Below, in pieces: positions 28,506 through 39,568 of a stretch of DNA of 64,000 nt. The notes beneath the pieces are model-generated. The model had not been told where the DNA came from. It saw nothing but the letters and a program-made list of their open reading frames with translations, and searched no databases. The stretch is from contig NZ_BAABBA010000017.1 of assembly GCF_039537705.1 (NCBI RefSeq), positions 33,254 to 97,253 of the forward strand, written 5' to 3'. Numbering within the stretch: the first letter of the stretch is position 1; each line of letters opens with the position of its first letter. This DNA is from Georgenia daeguensis. Lineage in GTDB: Bacteria; Actinomycetota; Actinomycetes; Actinomycetales; Actinomycetaceae. The position numbers were made by a program, and so were the translations under genes.

Positions 28506-30646
28506 ACATCCTCAGCCGCAGCAGGAACCGTGGCGGTGGCACCGCGACCACGCTCGACGCGCGGGGCCCGGCGCGCGTCCACGGCGTCCCCGTGCTCGAG
28601 GTCCAGGACCTCACCGTGGACTTTCCCTCCGAGGACGGCGTGGTCCACGCCGTCCGCGGCGTGAGCTTCTCCGTCGGCGCCGGCGAGGTGCTCGGGATCG
28701 TGGGCGAGTCCGGCTCGGGCAAGTCGGTCACCTCGATGTCGGTGATGGGGCTGCTGCCCGAGACCGCCAGGGTCTCCGGCTCGGTGCGGCTGCACGGCGA
28801 GGAGCTGCTCGGCCGCTCCGACGCGCACATGTCCCGCATCCGCGGCCGGCAGATGGGCATGGTGTTCCAGGACCCGCTCTCCGCTCTCACCCCCGTCTAC
28901 ACCGTGGGTGACCAGATCGTCGAGGCGCTCCAGACCCACCGCGACCTCGACGACCGGGCGGCGCAGGAACGGGCGGTGGAGCTGCTCGACCTCGTCGGGA
29001 TCCCCAACCCGCAGGTGCGCGTGAAGGCGTTCCCGCACGAGTTCTCGGGCGGCATGCGCCAGCGGGCCATGATCGCCATGGCCATCGCCAACGACCCCGA
29101 CCTCATCATCGCGGACGAGCCGACGACGGCCCTCGACGTGACGATCCAGGCGCAGATCCTCGACGTGCTCAAGACCGCGCAGCGCGAGACCGGGGCCGCC
29201 GTCGTCATGATCACCCACGACCTCGGGGTCGTGGCGGGCCTGGCCGACAAGGTCGCCGTGATGTACGCGGGCCGCGTCGTCGAGAGCGGGCCGGTGGACG
29301 ACATCTACTACCGCTCCACCATGCCCTACACGATCGGGCTGCTCGGCTCGCTGCCGCGCCCGGACGAGGGGGAGAAGCGGGCGCTCGCCCCGGTCGAGGG
29401 CAACCCGCCCTCGCTGCTCAACCTCCCGCCCGGCTGTCCGTTCGCCGCGCGCTGCCCGATGGCCGTCGACGTCTGCCGGGAGATCGAGCCGGCCCTCGAA
29501 CCGACCCGCGGCCTCGGGCACGCGTCCGCCTGCCACCGGTCGGAGGAGATCGCCGCGAAGGACCTCACCTTCAAGGAGATCTACCCGCTGCCGCGCCTCG
29601 TGGAGCACCCGCTCGCGGAGCTGCCCCGCGAGGAGCGCGAGGAGGTGCTCCGCGTCACGGACCTGCAGCGCTACTTCCCGCTGATGAAGGGCTCGGTGTT
29701 CAAGCGCCGCGTCGGCACGGTCCACGCCGTCGACGGCGTGAGCTTCGACATCCGCGCGGGGGAGACCCTCGGGCTGGTCGGGGAGTCCGGCTGCGGCAAG
29801 ACGACGACGCTGCTGGAGATCCTCGACCTGAGGGCGCCCTCGGACGGCACCGTCGTCGTCCTGGGCAAGGACGTCGCCACGCTCCGCGGCCGGCAGGCCC
29901 GCAGGCGCGTGCGGCGCGACCTGCAGGTGGTCTTCCAGGACCCGATGGCCTCGCTCGACCCCCGGCTGCCGGTCTTCGACATCATCGCCGAGCCGCTCGA
30001 GGCGAACGGGGTCCACGGGAAGAAGGCCGAGGAGCGGGTGCGTGAGCTCATGCGCCTGGTCGGTCTGGAGCCCTCGCACGCCAACCGCTACCCCCAGCAC
30101 TTCTCGGGCGGCCAGCGTCAGCGCATCGGTATCGCGCGGGCCCTGGCGCTGGAGCCCAAGCTGCTCGTCCTCGACGAGCCGGTCTCGGCCCTGGACGTCT
30201 CCATCCAGGCCGGGGTGATCAACCTGCTGGACGAGCTGCGCGGGAAGCTCGGGCTCAGCTACCTCTTCGTCGCCCACGATCTGTCCGTGGTCCGGCACAT
30301 CGCCGATCGCGTGGCCGTGATGTACCTGGGCAAGATCGTCGAGGTGGGCCAGGTGGACGAGGTGTTCGAGCGCCCGACGCACCCGTACACCCAGGCGCTG
30401 CTCTCGGCCATCCCGGTGCCGGACCCCGAGCTCGAGCGCAAGCGGGAGCGGATCATCCTCTCCGGCGACCTGCCGTCCCCGGCGAACCCGCCGTCGGGCT
30501 GCCGGTTCCGCACGAGGTGCCAGAAGTTCCTGACCCTCTCCGACGACGAACGCTCGCGGTGCATCTCGGAGGAGCCGGCGCTGCGGCCGATGGCGCACGA
30601 CCAGCGCTCGGCGTGCCACTACGCGGAGGCGGTCGAGGTCTTCTGA
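28502..30646 (+). CDS. Fused two-domain peptide ABC transporter ATPase (system 2)
   Basis: 714 aa double-cassette ATPase. Cassette 1 (about residues 30-270): GESGSGKSV, FSGGMRQRAMIAMAIA, LIIADEPTTALDVTIQ. It is followed by an oligopeptide-transporter C-terminal domain with GCPFAARCPMAVDVC, whose cysteines in related proteins bind an iron-sulfur cluster. Cassette 2: GESGCGKTT, FSGGQRQRIGIARALA, LLVLDEPVSALDVSIQ. It again ends in a Cys-containing domain (GCRFRTRCQKFL). GTG 28502 overlaps the permease stop. The ~130 extra residues compared with the system 1 ATPase are these two C-terminal domains. The binding protein follows downstream instead of upstream. Confidence 0.93.
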   Translation: MNILSRSRNRGGGTATTLDARGPARVHGVPVLEVQDLTVDFPSEDGVVHAVRGVSFSVGAGEVLGIVGESGSGKSVTSMSVMGLLPETARVSGSVRLHGEELLGRSDAHMSRIRGRQMGMVFQDPLSALTPVYTVGDQIVEALQTHRDLDDRAAQERAVELLDLVGIPNPQVRVKAFPHEFSGGMRQRAMIAMAIANDPDLIIADEPTTALDVTIQAQILDVLKTAQRETGAAVVMITHDLGVVAGLADKVAVMYAGRVVESGPVDDIYYRSTMPYTIGLLGSLPRPDEGEKRALAPVEGNPPSLLNLPPGCPFAARCPMAVDVCREIEPALEPTRGLGHASACHRSEEIAAKDLTFKEIYPLPRLVEHPLAELPREEREEVLRVTDLQRYFPLMKGSVFKRRVGTVHAVDGVSFDIRAGETLGLVGESGCGKTTTLLEILDLRAPSDGTVVVLGKDVATLRGRQARRRVRRDLQVVFQDPMASLDPRLPVFDIIAEPLEANGVHGKKAEERVRELMRLVGLEPSHANRYPQHFSGGQRQRIGIARALALEPKLLVLDEPVSALDVSIQAGVINLLDELRGKLGLSYLFVAHDLSVVRHIADRVAVMYLGKIVEVGQVDEVFERPTHPYTQALLSAIPVPDPELERKRERIILSGDLPSPANPPSGCRFRTRCQKFLTLSDDERSRCISEEPALRPMAHDQRSACHYAEAVEVF

Positions 30647-30674
30647 CGGGGCCCACTTCCTGCGGGTCTCAATT

Positions 30675-30690
30675 GGGTCACAAGTGACCC
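30675..30690. promoter_or_regulatory. Palindromic operator candidate upstream of second binding protein
   Basis: GGGTCAC-AA-GTGACCC, perfect 7-bp arms with a 2-nt spacer, flanked on both sides by AATT. It lies about 130 nt before the GTG start in an AT-richer patch unusual for this genome, so the binding-protein gene probably has its own regulated promoter. Confidence 0.55.
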
Positions 30691-30823
30691 CGAATTATCG
30701 GTAAGCGTGCGGTATGTCACACCGTGCGTGGTTCAGTACATCCCACAGAACGTGCCGCAGACCGATGTCTGCCTTCAGCGGGTGACCGCCGACGTTCTCG
30801 ACTCACCTGATGGAGGTTCAACA

Positions 30824-32551
30824 GTGCGCACGAAGAAGGGTGCAGCAGTCCTCGCTACCAGCGCGGCACTCGCTCTCGTCCTGGCCGCCTGCAGCGACGG
30901 CGGCGAAACCGGCTCGGGCAACGAGACCACGGCCGCCGGCGGCGAGGCCGGTCCGGGCGTCAACACGGAGGGCGAGGGGGACCTGTTCCAGGTCAACGCC
31001 ACCTCCCGCGACCAGCTCGAGCAGGGCGGCACGCTGCGTCGCGCCGTCGCCGAGCTGCCCCCGCAGTGGAACCCGATGCAGGTCAACGGCAACAACGCCG
31101 ACTACACGGACATCCGCGACACCATCTCCGTGGCGAACTGGGACTACGACGGCGAGGGCAAGCCCACGCCGAACGAGAACTACCTGGTCGACTTCACGGA
31201 CGAGATGGAGGGCGAGCAGCAGGTCATCACCCTCAACCTCAACCCCGACGCCAAGTGGAACAGCGGCGACCCCATCACGTGGGAGGACTACGAGGCCACG
31301 CTCACCGCGTGCAACGGTGAGGACACCGAGTTCCTCTGCGTCGAGACGACGCCCTACGAGCAGATCGAGTCGGTCGAGCAGGGCGAGGACGAGTTCCAGG
31401 TCGTCATCACCTTCAAGTCCACGTACCCGGACTGGAGCCGCATCGTCAGCTCCGTCCTGCCGGCCGAGGGCCTCGCGGACGCCGCCACCTTCAACGAGGG
31501 CTGGCTGGAGTACCCGGCCGACTGGTTCACCGGCCCGTACAAGGTCGAGAACATCGACAAGGCCCAGCAGGTCCTCACGCTCGTCCCGAACGAGAACTGG
31601 TGGGGCCCCGAGGCGCTGCTCGACGAGGTCCAGTTCCGCGTGGTCGCCTCCGACGCCACCGGCACCGCGTTCCAGAACAACGAGATCGACGTCTTCGACA
31701 TCGGCTCGGACCCGAACGCGTACCAGCTGGCCCAGACCGTGGCCAACGCCGAGATCCGTGAGGCGCTCGCGCCGAACTGGCGGCACTTCACGTTCAACTC
31801 CACCGCCGGTCTGCTCCAGGACCAGGGGATCCGCCAGGCGATCGTGCGTTCGCTCGACCGTCAGGCGATCGCCGAGTCCGACCTCGCGGGCATGCCCGAG
31901 CACCTCATCGGCACGCTGAACAACCACTTCTTCATGGAGAACCAGGCCGGCTACCAGGACAACGCGGGCGACTTCGAGTACGACCCGGAGCGCGCCGCCG
32001 CCGACCTCGAGGCGGCCGGGTGGGTGCTCAACGAGTCCACCGGCATCCGGGAGAAGGACGGCCAGCCGCTGACGGTGAAGTTCTCCGTCCTCACCGGTGT
32101 CCCGGTCTCGGAGAACGAGGCCCAGCTCGCGCAGGCACAGCTCAAGGAGGTCGGCATCAACCTCGAGCTCGTCCAGACCCCGGTCGACGAGTTCGGCCCG
32201 GCGCTCGAGGCCGGCGACTTCGAGATCATGGCGTTCTCGTGGATCGGTACCCCGTACCCGATGGACAGCATCGGCCAGATCTACGGCGACCCGTCGACCA
32301 ACACGTCGAACTACGCCAAGCTCAACAACCCCGAGCTCAACGAGCTGATCAACCAGATCGCGGTCGAGACCGACCTCGAGAAGCGGATCGAGCTGACCAA
32401 CGAGGCCGACAAGCTGATCTGGGAGTCGGTGCACACCCTGCCGCTGTACCAGCGCCCCGACCTCGTGGCCACGGTGAGCAACCTCGCCAACTTCGGTGCC
32501 ACGGGCTTCAGCACCACACGCGCCGAGAACTGGGGCTTCGTCGCCGAGTGA
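30824..32551 (+). CDS. Peptide ABC transporter substrate-binding lipoprotein (system 2)
   Basis: 575 aa family-5 solute-binding lipoprotein. GTG 30824 with TGGAGG at 30811-30816 gives the signal RTKKGAAVLATSAALALVL and lipobox LAAC. A ~50-residue acidic/Gly linker precedes the first conserved block (RRAVAELPPQWNPMQVNGNN). Later blocks are WTGPYKV-like WFTGPYKVENIDK, and QGIRQAIVRSLDRQAIAESD. It presumably serves the permeases encoded just upstream. The 177-nt gap with a palindrome suggests separate control. A 14-bp terminator follows. Confidence 0.92.
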   Translation: MRTKKGAAVLATSAALALVLAACSDGGETGSGNETTAAGGEAGPGVNTEGEGDLFQVNATSRDQLEQGGTLRRAVAELPPQWNPMQVNGNNADYTDIRDTISVANWDYDGEGKPTPNENYLVDFTDEMEGEQQVITLNLNPDAKWNSGDPITWEDYEATLTACNGEDTEFLCVETTPYEQIESVEQGEDEFQVVITFKSTYPDWSRIVSSVLPAEGLADAATFNEGWLEYPADWFTGPYKVENIDKAQQVLTLVPNENWWGPEALLDEVQFRVVASDATGTAFQNNEIDVFDIGSDPNAYQLAQTVANAEIREALAPNWRHFTFNSTAGLLQDQGIRQAIVRSLDRQAIAESDLAGMPEHLIGTLNNHFFMENQAGYQDNAGDFEYDPERAAADLEAAGWVLNESTGIREKDGQPLTVKFSVLTGVPVSENEAQLAQAQLKEVGINLELVQTPVDEFGPALEAGDFEIMAFSWIGTPYPMDSIGQIYGDPSTNTSNYAKLNNPELNELINQIAVETDLEKRIELTNEADKLIWESVHTLPLYQRPDLVATVSNLANFGATGFSTTRAENWGFVAE

Positions 32552-32582
32552 CCGCTCGCTGACGCCCCCGACGGGGAACGAC

Positions 32583-32614
32583 CACAGGGCCGGTGGGTGA
32601 CCACCGGCCCTGTG
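32583..32614. terminator. Bidirectional terminator with GTGA tetraloop
   Basis: Perfect 14-bp stem CACAGGGCCGGTGG/CCACCGGCCCTGTG closed by GTGA, 31 nt after the binding-protein stop and 17 nt beyond the end of the convergent PH-like gene. Confidence 0.85.
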
Positions 32615-32631
32615 CCGTGCCCGCGCCCGGC

Positions 32632-33216
32632 TCAGCCCAGCGTCGTCGCGGCGACGACGGCGAGGGTGACGGCACCGACGACCGCGACCACCGCCGCGAC
32701 GTTGGTCGTGGAGCGGACGCCGGTCCACGCACCGGCCGGACGCGGAAGACCCGCCTGCCCGGCCCGCAGCTCGATGACCCGCCCCACGAGCACCGAGTCC
32801 CCGCTCGCGGCGAAGGTGCCCGTGCCGTCGGTGTCGAGGAGCTCCGGCTGCGCCTCCGACCGCCGCCCGGCGAACAGCGCTCCCTTGGCGGGGGCGCCCC
32901 AGGCGGAGAGCCTGCCGGCCGGTGTGCGCAGGTTCAGCCCCCAGCGCGTCTCGACGCGCTCGACGGCCTCCCACCCGACCTCGTGGGTGCGGAAGACGTT
33001 CGCCAGCGTCACGCCGCGGGCCTCGACGCGCACGTGCGGCTGCCAGAAGACCGCCCAGCCCAGGGCCGCGATCGCCAGCGCCACCGGCCCGTACTGCAGG
33101 ACCTCCGCCAGGCCGCCGTTGGTGGCGAAGGCGAGCAGCATCGCCAACGCGACGATCCAGCACAGGACGGCGTAGACGCGGGCGGAGGTCGGGCGGAAGA
33201 CGATGGTCGGTCCCAT
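32632..33216 (-). CDS. PH-like domain membrane protein
   Basis: 194 aa. Two hydrophobic segments near the N-terminus (VYAVLCWIVALAMLLAFATN and VALAIAALGWAVFW) lead into a bacterial PH-like domain (VRVEARGVTLANVFRTHEVG, then WEAVERVETRWGLNLRT). A third membrane segment closes the protein (VAAVVAVVGAVTLAVVAATT). Function is unknown; similar small proteins are common in Actinobacteria. The start at ATG 33216 (MGPTIVFRPTSARV) agrees with the PH family start. It is a single gene divergent from typA. Confidence 0.78.
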   Translation of the reverse strand: MGPTIVFRPTSARVYAVLCWIVALAMLLAFATNGGLAEVLQYGPVALAIAALGWAVFWQPHVRVEARGVTLANVFRTHEVGWEAVERVETRWGLNLRTPAGRLSAWGAPAKGALFAGRRSEAQPELLDTDGTGTFAASGDSVLVGRVIELRAGQAGLPRPAGAWTGVRSTTNVAAVVAVVGAVTLAVVAATTLG

Positions 33217-33307
33217 GGCGTCATCATCCCTGCCCGCCGCGGCCTGCCGCCCCGCCCGTGACCGCGCGCACAGCGCTCCGGGGTGACGCGAGAGGCACCC
33301 TCGGCAG

Positions 33308-33313
33308 TAGAAT
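33308..33313 (+). promoter_or_regulatory. -10 hexamer of typA
   Basis: TAGAAT, one of the best -10 matches in the window, about 120 nt before the typA start. A GTGACG 19 nt upstream may be a weak -35. The long leader contrasts with the many leaderless genes here. Confidence 0.5.
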
Positions 33314-33434
33314 CGACCCTTGGTGCCCGTGATCGGGTGCCTGCCCACCGCCGTCGGACGTCCTGCGGGCCGCCGAGGCCCGCCCCGGGCCGTGCCGCGC
33401 GGGGCAGAACCTCTCGATGAAATGAGTCCCGCGT

Positions 33435-35351
<1,917 letters not shown>

Positions 35352-35403
35352 CGGCCCGCCGGCTCGCCTGCGACCTCGGCCGGACAGGGCCATGATGGGG
35401 GAC

Positions 35404-36513
35404 ATGACCGACCTGCACGCGATCTCCCGGGCCCCCATGATCACCGGCGGGCTCCTCGGCGTCTTCGCCCATCCCGACGACGAGACGCTGGGAGCGGGCG
35501 GCGTCCTCGCGAGCGCCGCCTCGGTGGGCGTCGGCGTCGGGGTGGTCACCGCGACCCGGGGCGAGCTCGGCGAGATCCTGGCGCCGAAGCTGGCGCACCT
35601 CGCCGACGACCGCCCCGCGCTCGCGCACGAGCGCGAGCACGAGCTCTCGCGGGCGCTCTCGGCGCTCGGGGTGCGGGCCCACCGGTTCCTCGACACCCAG
35701 CCGGGGCTCGCCGCGAAGCGGCCGGCGCACTTCACGGACTCGGGCATGGCCTGGATCCGCACCGGGCTGGCCGGCCCGGGGACGGAGTCCGCCGCCGACG
35801 CGCTGACGTCCGTGCCGGTGGAGGTCGCCGCGCGGCTGCTCGCGACCGTGGTCCGGCGTGCGAGGCCGCAGGTGGTGATCACCGAGGAGGCCCACGGCAG
35901 CTACGGCCACCCCGACCACGTGCACCTCCACCAGGTGACGATGCGGGCCGTGGAGCTCGCCGCCGACGCGGCGCCGTCCGAGGAGCCCGACGACCCCCTG
36001 TCCGAGCTCGACCCCTGGGACGTGCCCGTGGTCGGCTGGATCGTGGAGCCCGAGACCCGGTACCGCGCCGCGCTGCGCTGGCTGGACGCCATGGTCGACC
36101 GCCAGCCGCAGTTCGGCACCCGGGGCGACGCCCTGGGCACCCTCGCCGCGGACCACGAGCTGCCCTCGCTCGTGGTGCCCGACGAGCAGGTGGACCTGAC
36201 CATCGACGTCAAGCCCGTCCTTCCCGCCGTCGTGCAGGCGATGCAGGCCCACCGCACCCAGGTGCAGGCCGTCCACCTGCTCGACCTCACCCGCCAGGAG
36301 AACCGCGGCCTGCCGGTGTGCGGCTGGTACGCCGTGAGCAACGGCATCCTGCAGCCGTTGCTCGGCACCGCGAGCCTGCGCCTGGCCCCGGGCCGGGACC
36401 GGGTGGAGGAGCTGAGCGACCCCCGGACGATCGACGGCCTCACCCGGGACCGGCTCGCGGGTACCCGGGGCGCCGACCGGCTCGCCGCCTTCCTCGGCGG
36501 GACGGTCGCGTGA
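35404..36513 (+). CDS. MshB-like PIG-L deacetylase
   Basis: 369 aa zinc-dependent deacetylase of the PIG-L/LmbE family. The metal motif FAHPDDETLGAGG sits near the N-terminus, and the second His is in HGSYGHPDHVHLHQVT. Overall plan and length resemble MshB, which deacetylates GlcNAc-inositol in mycothiol synthesis; a mycothiol-conjugate amidase (Mca) is the alternative. ATG 35404 is chosen, with CATGAT 7 nt upstream as a near-consensus leaderless -10. ATG 35392 would add four residues. The stop overlaps the next gene by 4 nt. Confidence 0.83.
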   Translation: MTDLHAISRAPMITGGLLGVFAHPDDETLGAGGVLASAASVGVGVGVVTATRGELGEILAPKLAHLADDRPALAHEREHELSRALSALGVRAHRFLDTQPGLAAKRPAHFTDSGMAWIRTGLAGPGTESAADALTSVPVEVAARLLATVVRRARPQVVITEEAHGSYGHPDHVHLHQVTMRAVELAADAAPSEEPDDPLSELDPWDVPVVGWIVEPETRYRAALRWLDAMVDRQPQFGTRGDALGTLAADHELPSLVVPDEQVDLTIDVKPVLPAVVQAMQAHRTQVQAVHLLDLTRQENRGLPVCGWYAVSNGILQPLLGTASLRLAPGRDRVEELSDPRTIDGLTRDRLAGTRGADRLAAFLGGTVA

Positions 36514-36917
36514 ACGAGCGCACGGACCGCGGCGACCGAACCGGGAGGGTCGTGGCCGCCGTCGTGGCCGTGGTAGCCGGTGTCGTCGTCGGCGCCGCCG
36601 GCACGCTGGTCCACCGCTGGACGGCGGGCGGGGTGCCGACGGGCCTGCCGGCCGCCTTCGCCCTGGTGGTCGTCGGTGCGGTGTTCGCCCGCTCCGCCGC
36701 CGACGGCGCGGGCGTGTTCCTGCTCGGGCTCGCCGGGGTCCTGACCACCCTGACCATGACGTTCGTCAGCCCGAACGGGGACGTCCTGGTCACCGACCAG
36801 CTCCTCAGCTACGCGTGGCTGCTCGGCATGCCGCTGGTCGCCGCCCTGACGATGCTCGCGCCCCGGAGGTGGTTCTCCGACGGCCCGGCCGTCCGCCGGG
36901 CCGGGACCGCCCGGTGA
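36510..36917 (+). CDS. Small four-helix membrane protein (DUF6113-like)
   Basis: 135 aa with four predicted membrane segments (VVAAVVAVVAGVVVGAAGTL; LPAAFALVVVGAVFA; GVFLLGLAGVLTTLTMTFV; AWLLGMPLVAALTML). I believe it belongs to the DUF6113-type proteins found next to mshB in other actinobacteria, but the assignment rests on topology and position. GTG 36510 overlaps the mshB-like stop, and its own stop overlaps the flavin reductase start, both by 4 nt. Three genes are thus coupled. Confidence 0.65.
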   Translation: MNERTDRGDRTGRVVAAVVAVVAGVVVGAAGTLVHRWTAGGVPTGLPAAFALVVVGAVFARSAADGAGVFLLGLAGVLTTLTMTFVSPNGDVLVTDQLLSYAWLLGMPLVAALTMLAPRRWFSDGPAVRRAGTAR

Positions 36918-37423
36918 GTGCGGGCGCGGCGCCCGTCCCGGAGGAGCTGGTCGAGCGGTACCGGGCGACGATGGGCCGGCTGCCCGGCGGCGTCACCGTG
37001 GTCTCCCTGCGGCAGGGCCGCCTCGACCTCGCCATGACGGCGACGGCGGTGACGTCGGTCTCGCTGCGCCCGCCGATGGTCCTGTTCTGCGTGTACACCG
37101 ACGCCCGGTTGCGTGAGGCGCTGGACGAGGTGGACACCTGGGCCGTCAGCATCCTGGACGCCTCGGCGGTCGTGGCTGCGGAACGGCTGGCCATGCCGGG
37201 ACGCCCCGCGTTCGGGCAGCTCATCGGGGTCCCGCACCACGCGGGGGAGCACTCCGGCGCCGCCCTGATCGACGCCGCGCAGGGCTGGCTGGAGTGCCGC
37301 ACGGCGTGGATCAAGAACGCCGGCGACCACGACGTCGTGGTCGGCGAGGTCATCGACGCGCGCACCGGCACCACGGGCGCCGGGGGACTGGTGCACCACC
37401 TCGGGCGGGTGCGCGCGCTGTAG
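36914..37423 (+). CDS. Flavin reductase-like domain protein
   Basis: 169 aa single-domain FMN-binding protein of the flavin reductase family. It has RATMGRLPGGVTVVSL, AMTATAVTSVSLRPPMVLFC, and ends with GDHDVVVGEVIDARTG. Such proteins reduce flavin for monooxygenases or bind FMN as small oxidoreductases. No monooxygenase partner is encoded nearby. GTG 36914 overlaps the upstream stop. It is the last gene of the mshB-like operon. Confidence 0.88.
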   Translation: MSAGAAPVPEELVERYRATMGRLPGGVTVVSLRQGRLDLAMTATAVTSVSLRPPMVLFCVYTDARLREALDEVDTWAVSILDASAVVAAERLAMPGRPAFGQLIGVPHHAGEHSGAALIDAAQGWLECRTAWIKNAGDHDVVVGEVIDARTGTTGAGGLVHHLGRVRAL

Positions 37424-37441
37424 GGAACGTCACGGGTGTCC

Positions 37442-37463
37442 GTAACGATGTGGTGACGTTGGG
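37442..37463 (+). promoter_or_regulatory. Two tandem 11-bp direct repeats upstream of vanW-like gene
   Basis: GTAACGATGTG (37442-37452) and GTGACGTTGGG (37453-37463) match the repeats at 20573-20605 in sequence, period and distance (33 nt) to the -10 box. An inverted repeat AACGTCAC...GTGACGTT (37426-37433 with 37453-37460) overlaps them. Confidence 0.6.
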
Positions 37464-37482
37464 CAGCGCCCGGCGGTGCGGC

Positions 37483-37502
37483 GGACGCATGCGTCCTACC
37501 AT
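37483..37502 (+). promoter_or_regulatory. Palindrome abutting the -10 box of the vanW-like gene
   Basis: GGACGCATGCGTCC (37483-37496) is a perfect 14-bp palindrome directly joined to TACCAT (37497-37502), a -10 match. It fills the -10/-35 spacer, a position where a bound repressor would exclude RNA polymerase. Confidence 0.55.
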
Positions 37503-37545
37503 GCTGAGGTCGCACGGGGCGGCACAGGGGGAAGAAGGACGCTGA

Positions 37546-39537
37546 GTGACTGACGACCGAGCAGCCGGGCGCGGGTCCGTCGACGACACCGTCGGCCCCG
37601 CGGACCGCCCGACCCCGGACACCCACCGAGCCCACGGGATGTCCGATCTCGACTCCGTTCTCGCGCGCAGGCAGCAGGACCCGGGCCAGGCACCCGCCGC
37701 ACCGGAGCCCGACGCCGACGCGACCGTCACGCTCCCCGCCGCCGGCCCCGACGCCACCGCCGTCCATGCGGCGCCCGTGCACGCCGCCCCCGATCCCCAG
37801 GACCGCCCGATGCCCTCGCCGTTCGACCAGTTCCGCGCCGAGGAGCCGCGCCGCCGACGTCGCGGGGGACTGGTGGCCGGGATCATCGTCGTCCTCCTCG
37901 CCCTGGCCTACGGGGCCGGCGCCTGGTTCCTCGGCGACCGCACACCCAACGGCACGACCGTCGCGGGCGTCCCGATCGGCGGCCTGCCGGCGGACGACGC
38001 CCGCGTGCGCCTGGAGGCCGAGCTCTCGCCCCTGGCCGCCGAGCAGGTGCCCGCCGCGGTCGGCGAGGCCGCCTCGAGCCTCGACCCGGCGGCCGTCGGC
38101 CTGAGCTTCGACGTCGACGCCACCCTCGACGGGCTCACCGGTTTCACCCTCGACCCGCGCGTGCTGTGGGGACGGCTGTTCGGCATGGGACCGGTCGAGC
38201 CGGTGTCCGAGGTCGACGAGACCGCCCTGCGCGCGGCCCTCACGACCGTGGCGGGCGAGCTCGACGTCGCGCCGGTGGAGGGAGCCATCACGTTCGCGGG
38301 AGCCACGCCCGAGGTCACGGAGCCGGTCGACGGGACGGCCGTCGACGTCGACGCCGCCACCGAGGCGGTGGCGCGGACCTGGCTCACCGCCGAGCGCCCG
38401 CTGGAGCTGCCGACGCAGCCGGTCGCCCCGGCGGTCGGTGCCGAGGCGGTGGACGAGGCGCTCACCACCCTCGCCCAGCCGCTCGTCTCCGCGCCCGTCA
38501 CGGTGAGCGTGGACGGCACGCTCGCTGAGCTCTCGCCGGAGCAGCTCGCCGCGAACGCCACCTTCGTGGCGGAGGGCTCCGCCCTGAAGCTCGAGCTCGA
38601 CGGCGAGGGCCTGGCCGACGCCGTCGCCGAGGTCAACCCGCAGATCCAGGTCACCGGCGAGGACGCCAAGATCGTCCTCAAGGACGGCAGGCCGACGATC
38701 GTGCCGTCCACGACCGGCAAGGGGCTCGACCCCGACCAGCTCGCCGAGGCCGTGCACGCCGCCGGGACGTCCTCGGACCGCACCGCCGAGGTGGCGCTCG
38801 TGGAGGCCGAGCCGGAGTTCAGCACCGCCGACGCCGAGGCCCTCGGCGTCAAGGAGGTCATCGCAGAGTTCTCCTCCCCGATGCCCTACGACCCGGTCCG
38901 CACCACGAACCTCAAGGTCGGCGCGCAGAAGGTCACCGGGGTCCTGGTCATGCCGGGCGAGGAGTTCTCCCTCCTCGAGGCGATCGGGCCGATCTCCGCC
39001 GCGAACGGGTACGTCTCCTCCGGCGTCGTCGAGGACGGCTTCGTCTCCACCGCCGTCGGCGGCGGCCTCTCCCAGCTCTCGACCAACATGTTCAACGTGG
39101 GCTTCCTCGCGGGCATGGACGACGTCACCCACACCCCGCACAGCCGGTGGTTCGAGCGGTACCCGCCCGGCCGTGAGGCGACGCTGTGGGAGCCGAGCAC
39201 GGACATGATCTGGCGGAACAACACCGAGTACGGCGTGCTCGTCCAGGCCTGGGTCACCGGCGACGCGGTCCACGCCCGCCTGTGGGGCACGGACGTGTGG
39301 GACGTGCGGACGAGCACGTCGGAGAAGTACAACGTCGTCGAGCCCAAGACGGTGTACAACCCCTCGCCCGAGTGCAAGCCCGAGAGCGGCGGGCAGCCCG
39401 GCTTCACCGTGACCGTCGACCGGCAGCGGTACAAGGACGGCACGATGCACGACGACGAGAGCTGGACCTGGACCTACACGCCGTGGAACCACGTGGTCTG
39501 CGGCGACCCCCCGTCGGAGGGCGAGGACCAGGGCTGA
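37546..39537 (+). CDS. VanW family protein with peptidoglycan-binding-like repeats
   Basis: 663 aa. A ~105-residue disordered cytoplasmic N-terminus (Ala/Pro/Asp rich) ends in an Arg cluster before one membrane helix (about 109-127, LVAGIIVVLLALAYGAGAWF). The extracellular part contains two PG_binding_4-like modules (TTVAGVPIGGLPADDARVRL marks the first) and a C-terminal VanW domain. Conserved VanW blocks are TGVLVMPGEEFSLLEAIGPI, GYVSSGVVEDGF, VGGGLSQLSTNMFNVGFLAG, and TPHSRWFERYPPGREATLWE. The product should be anchored in the membrane facing the wall; the biochemical role of VanW is unknown. GTG 37546 has GAAGAAGGA upstream. Confidence 0.9.
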   Translation: MTDDRAAGRGSVDDTVGPADRPTPDTHRAHGMSDLDSVLARRQQDPGQAPAAPEPDADATVTLPAAGPDATAVHAAPVHAAPDPQDRPMPSPFDQFRAEEPRRRRRGGLVAGIIVVLLALAYGAGAWFLGDRTPNGTTVAGVPIGGLPADDARVRLEAELSPLAAEQVPAAVGEAASSLDPAAVGLSFDVDATLDGLTGFTLDPRVLWGRLFGMGPVEPVSEVDETALRAALTTVAGELDVAPVEGAITFAGATPEVTEPVDGTAVDVDAATEAVARTWLTAERPLELPTQPVAPAVGAEAVDEALTTLAQPLVSAPVTVSVDGTLAELSPEQLAANATFVAEGSALKLELDGEGLADAVAEVNPQIQVTGEDAKIVLKDGRPTIVPSTTGKGLDPDQLAEAVHAAGTSSDRTAEVALVEAEPEFSTADAEALGVKEVIAEFSSPMPYDPVRTTNLKVGAQKVTGVLVMPGEEFSLLEAIGPISAANGYVSSGVVEDGFVSTAVGGGLSQLSTNMFNVGFLAGMDDVTHTPHSRWFERYPPGREATLWEPSTDMIWRNNTEYGVLVQAWVTGDAVHARLWGTDVWDVRTSTSEKYNVVEPKTVYNPSPECKPESGGQPGFTVTVDRQRYKDGTMHDDESWTWTYTPWNHVVCGDPPSEGEDQG

Positions 39538-39568
39538 CGCCTCCGGACCCCCGCCGTCGGGGCCGGCC

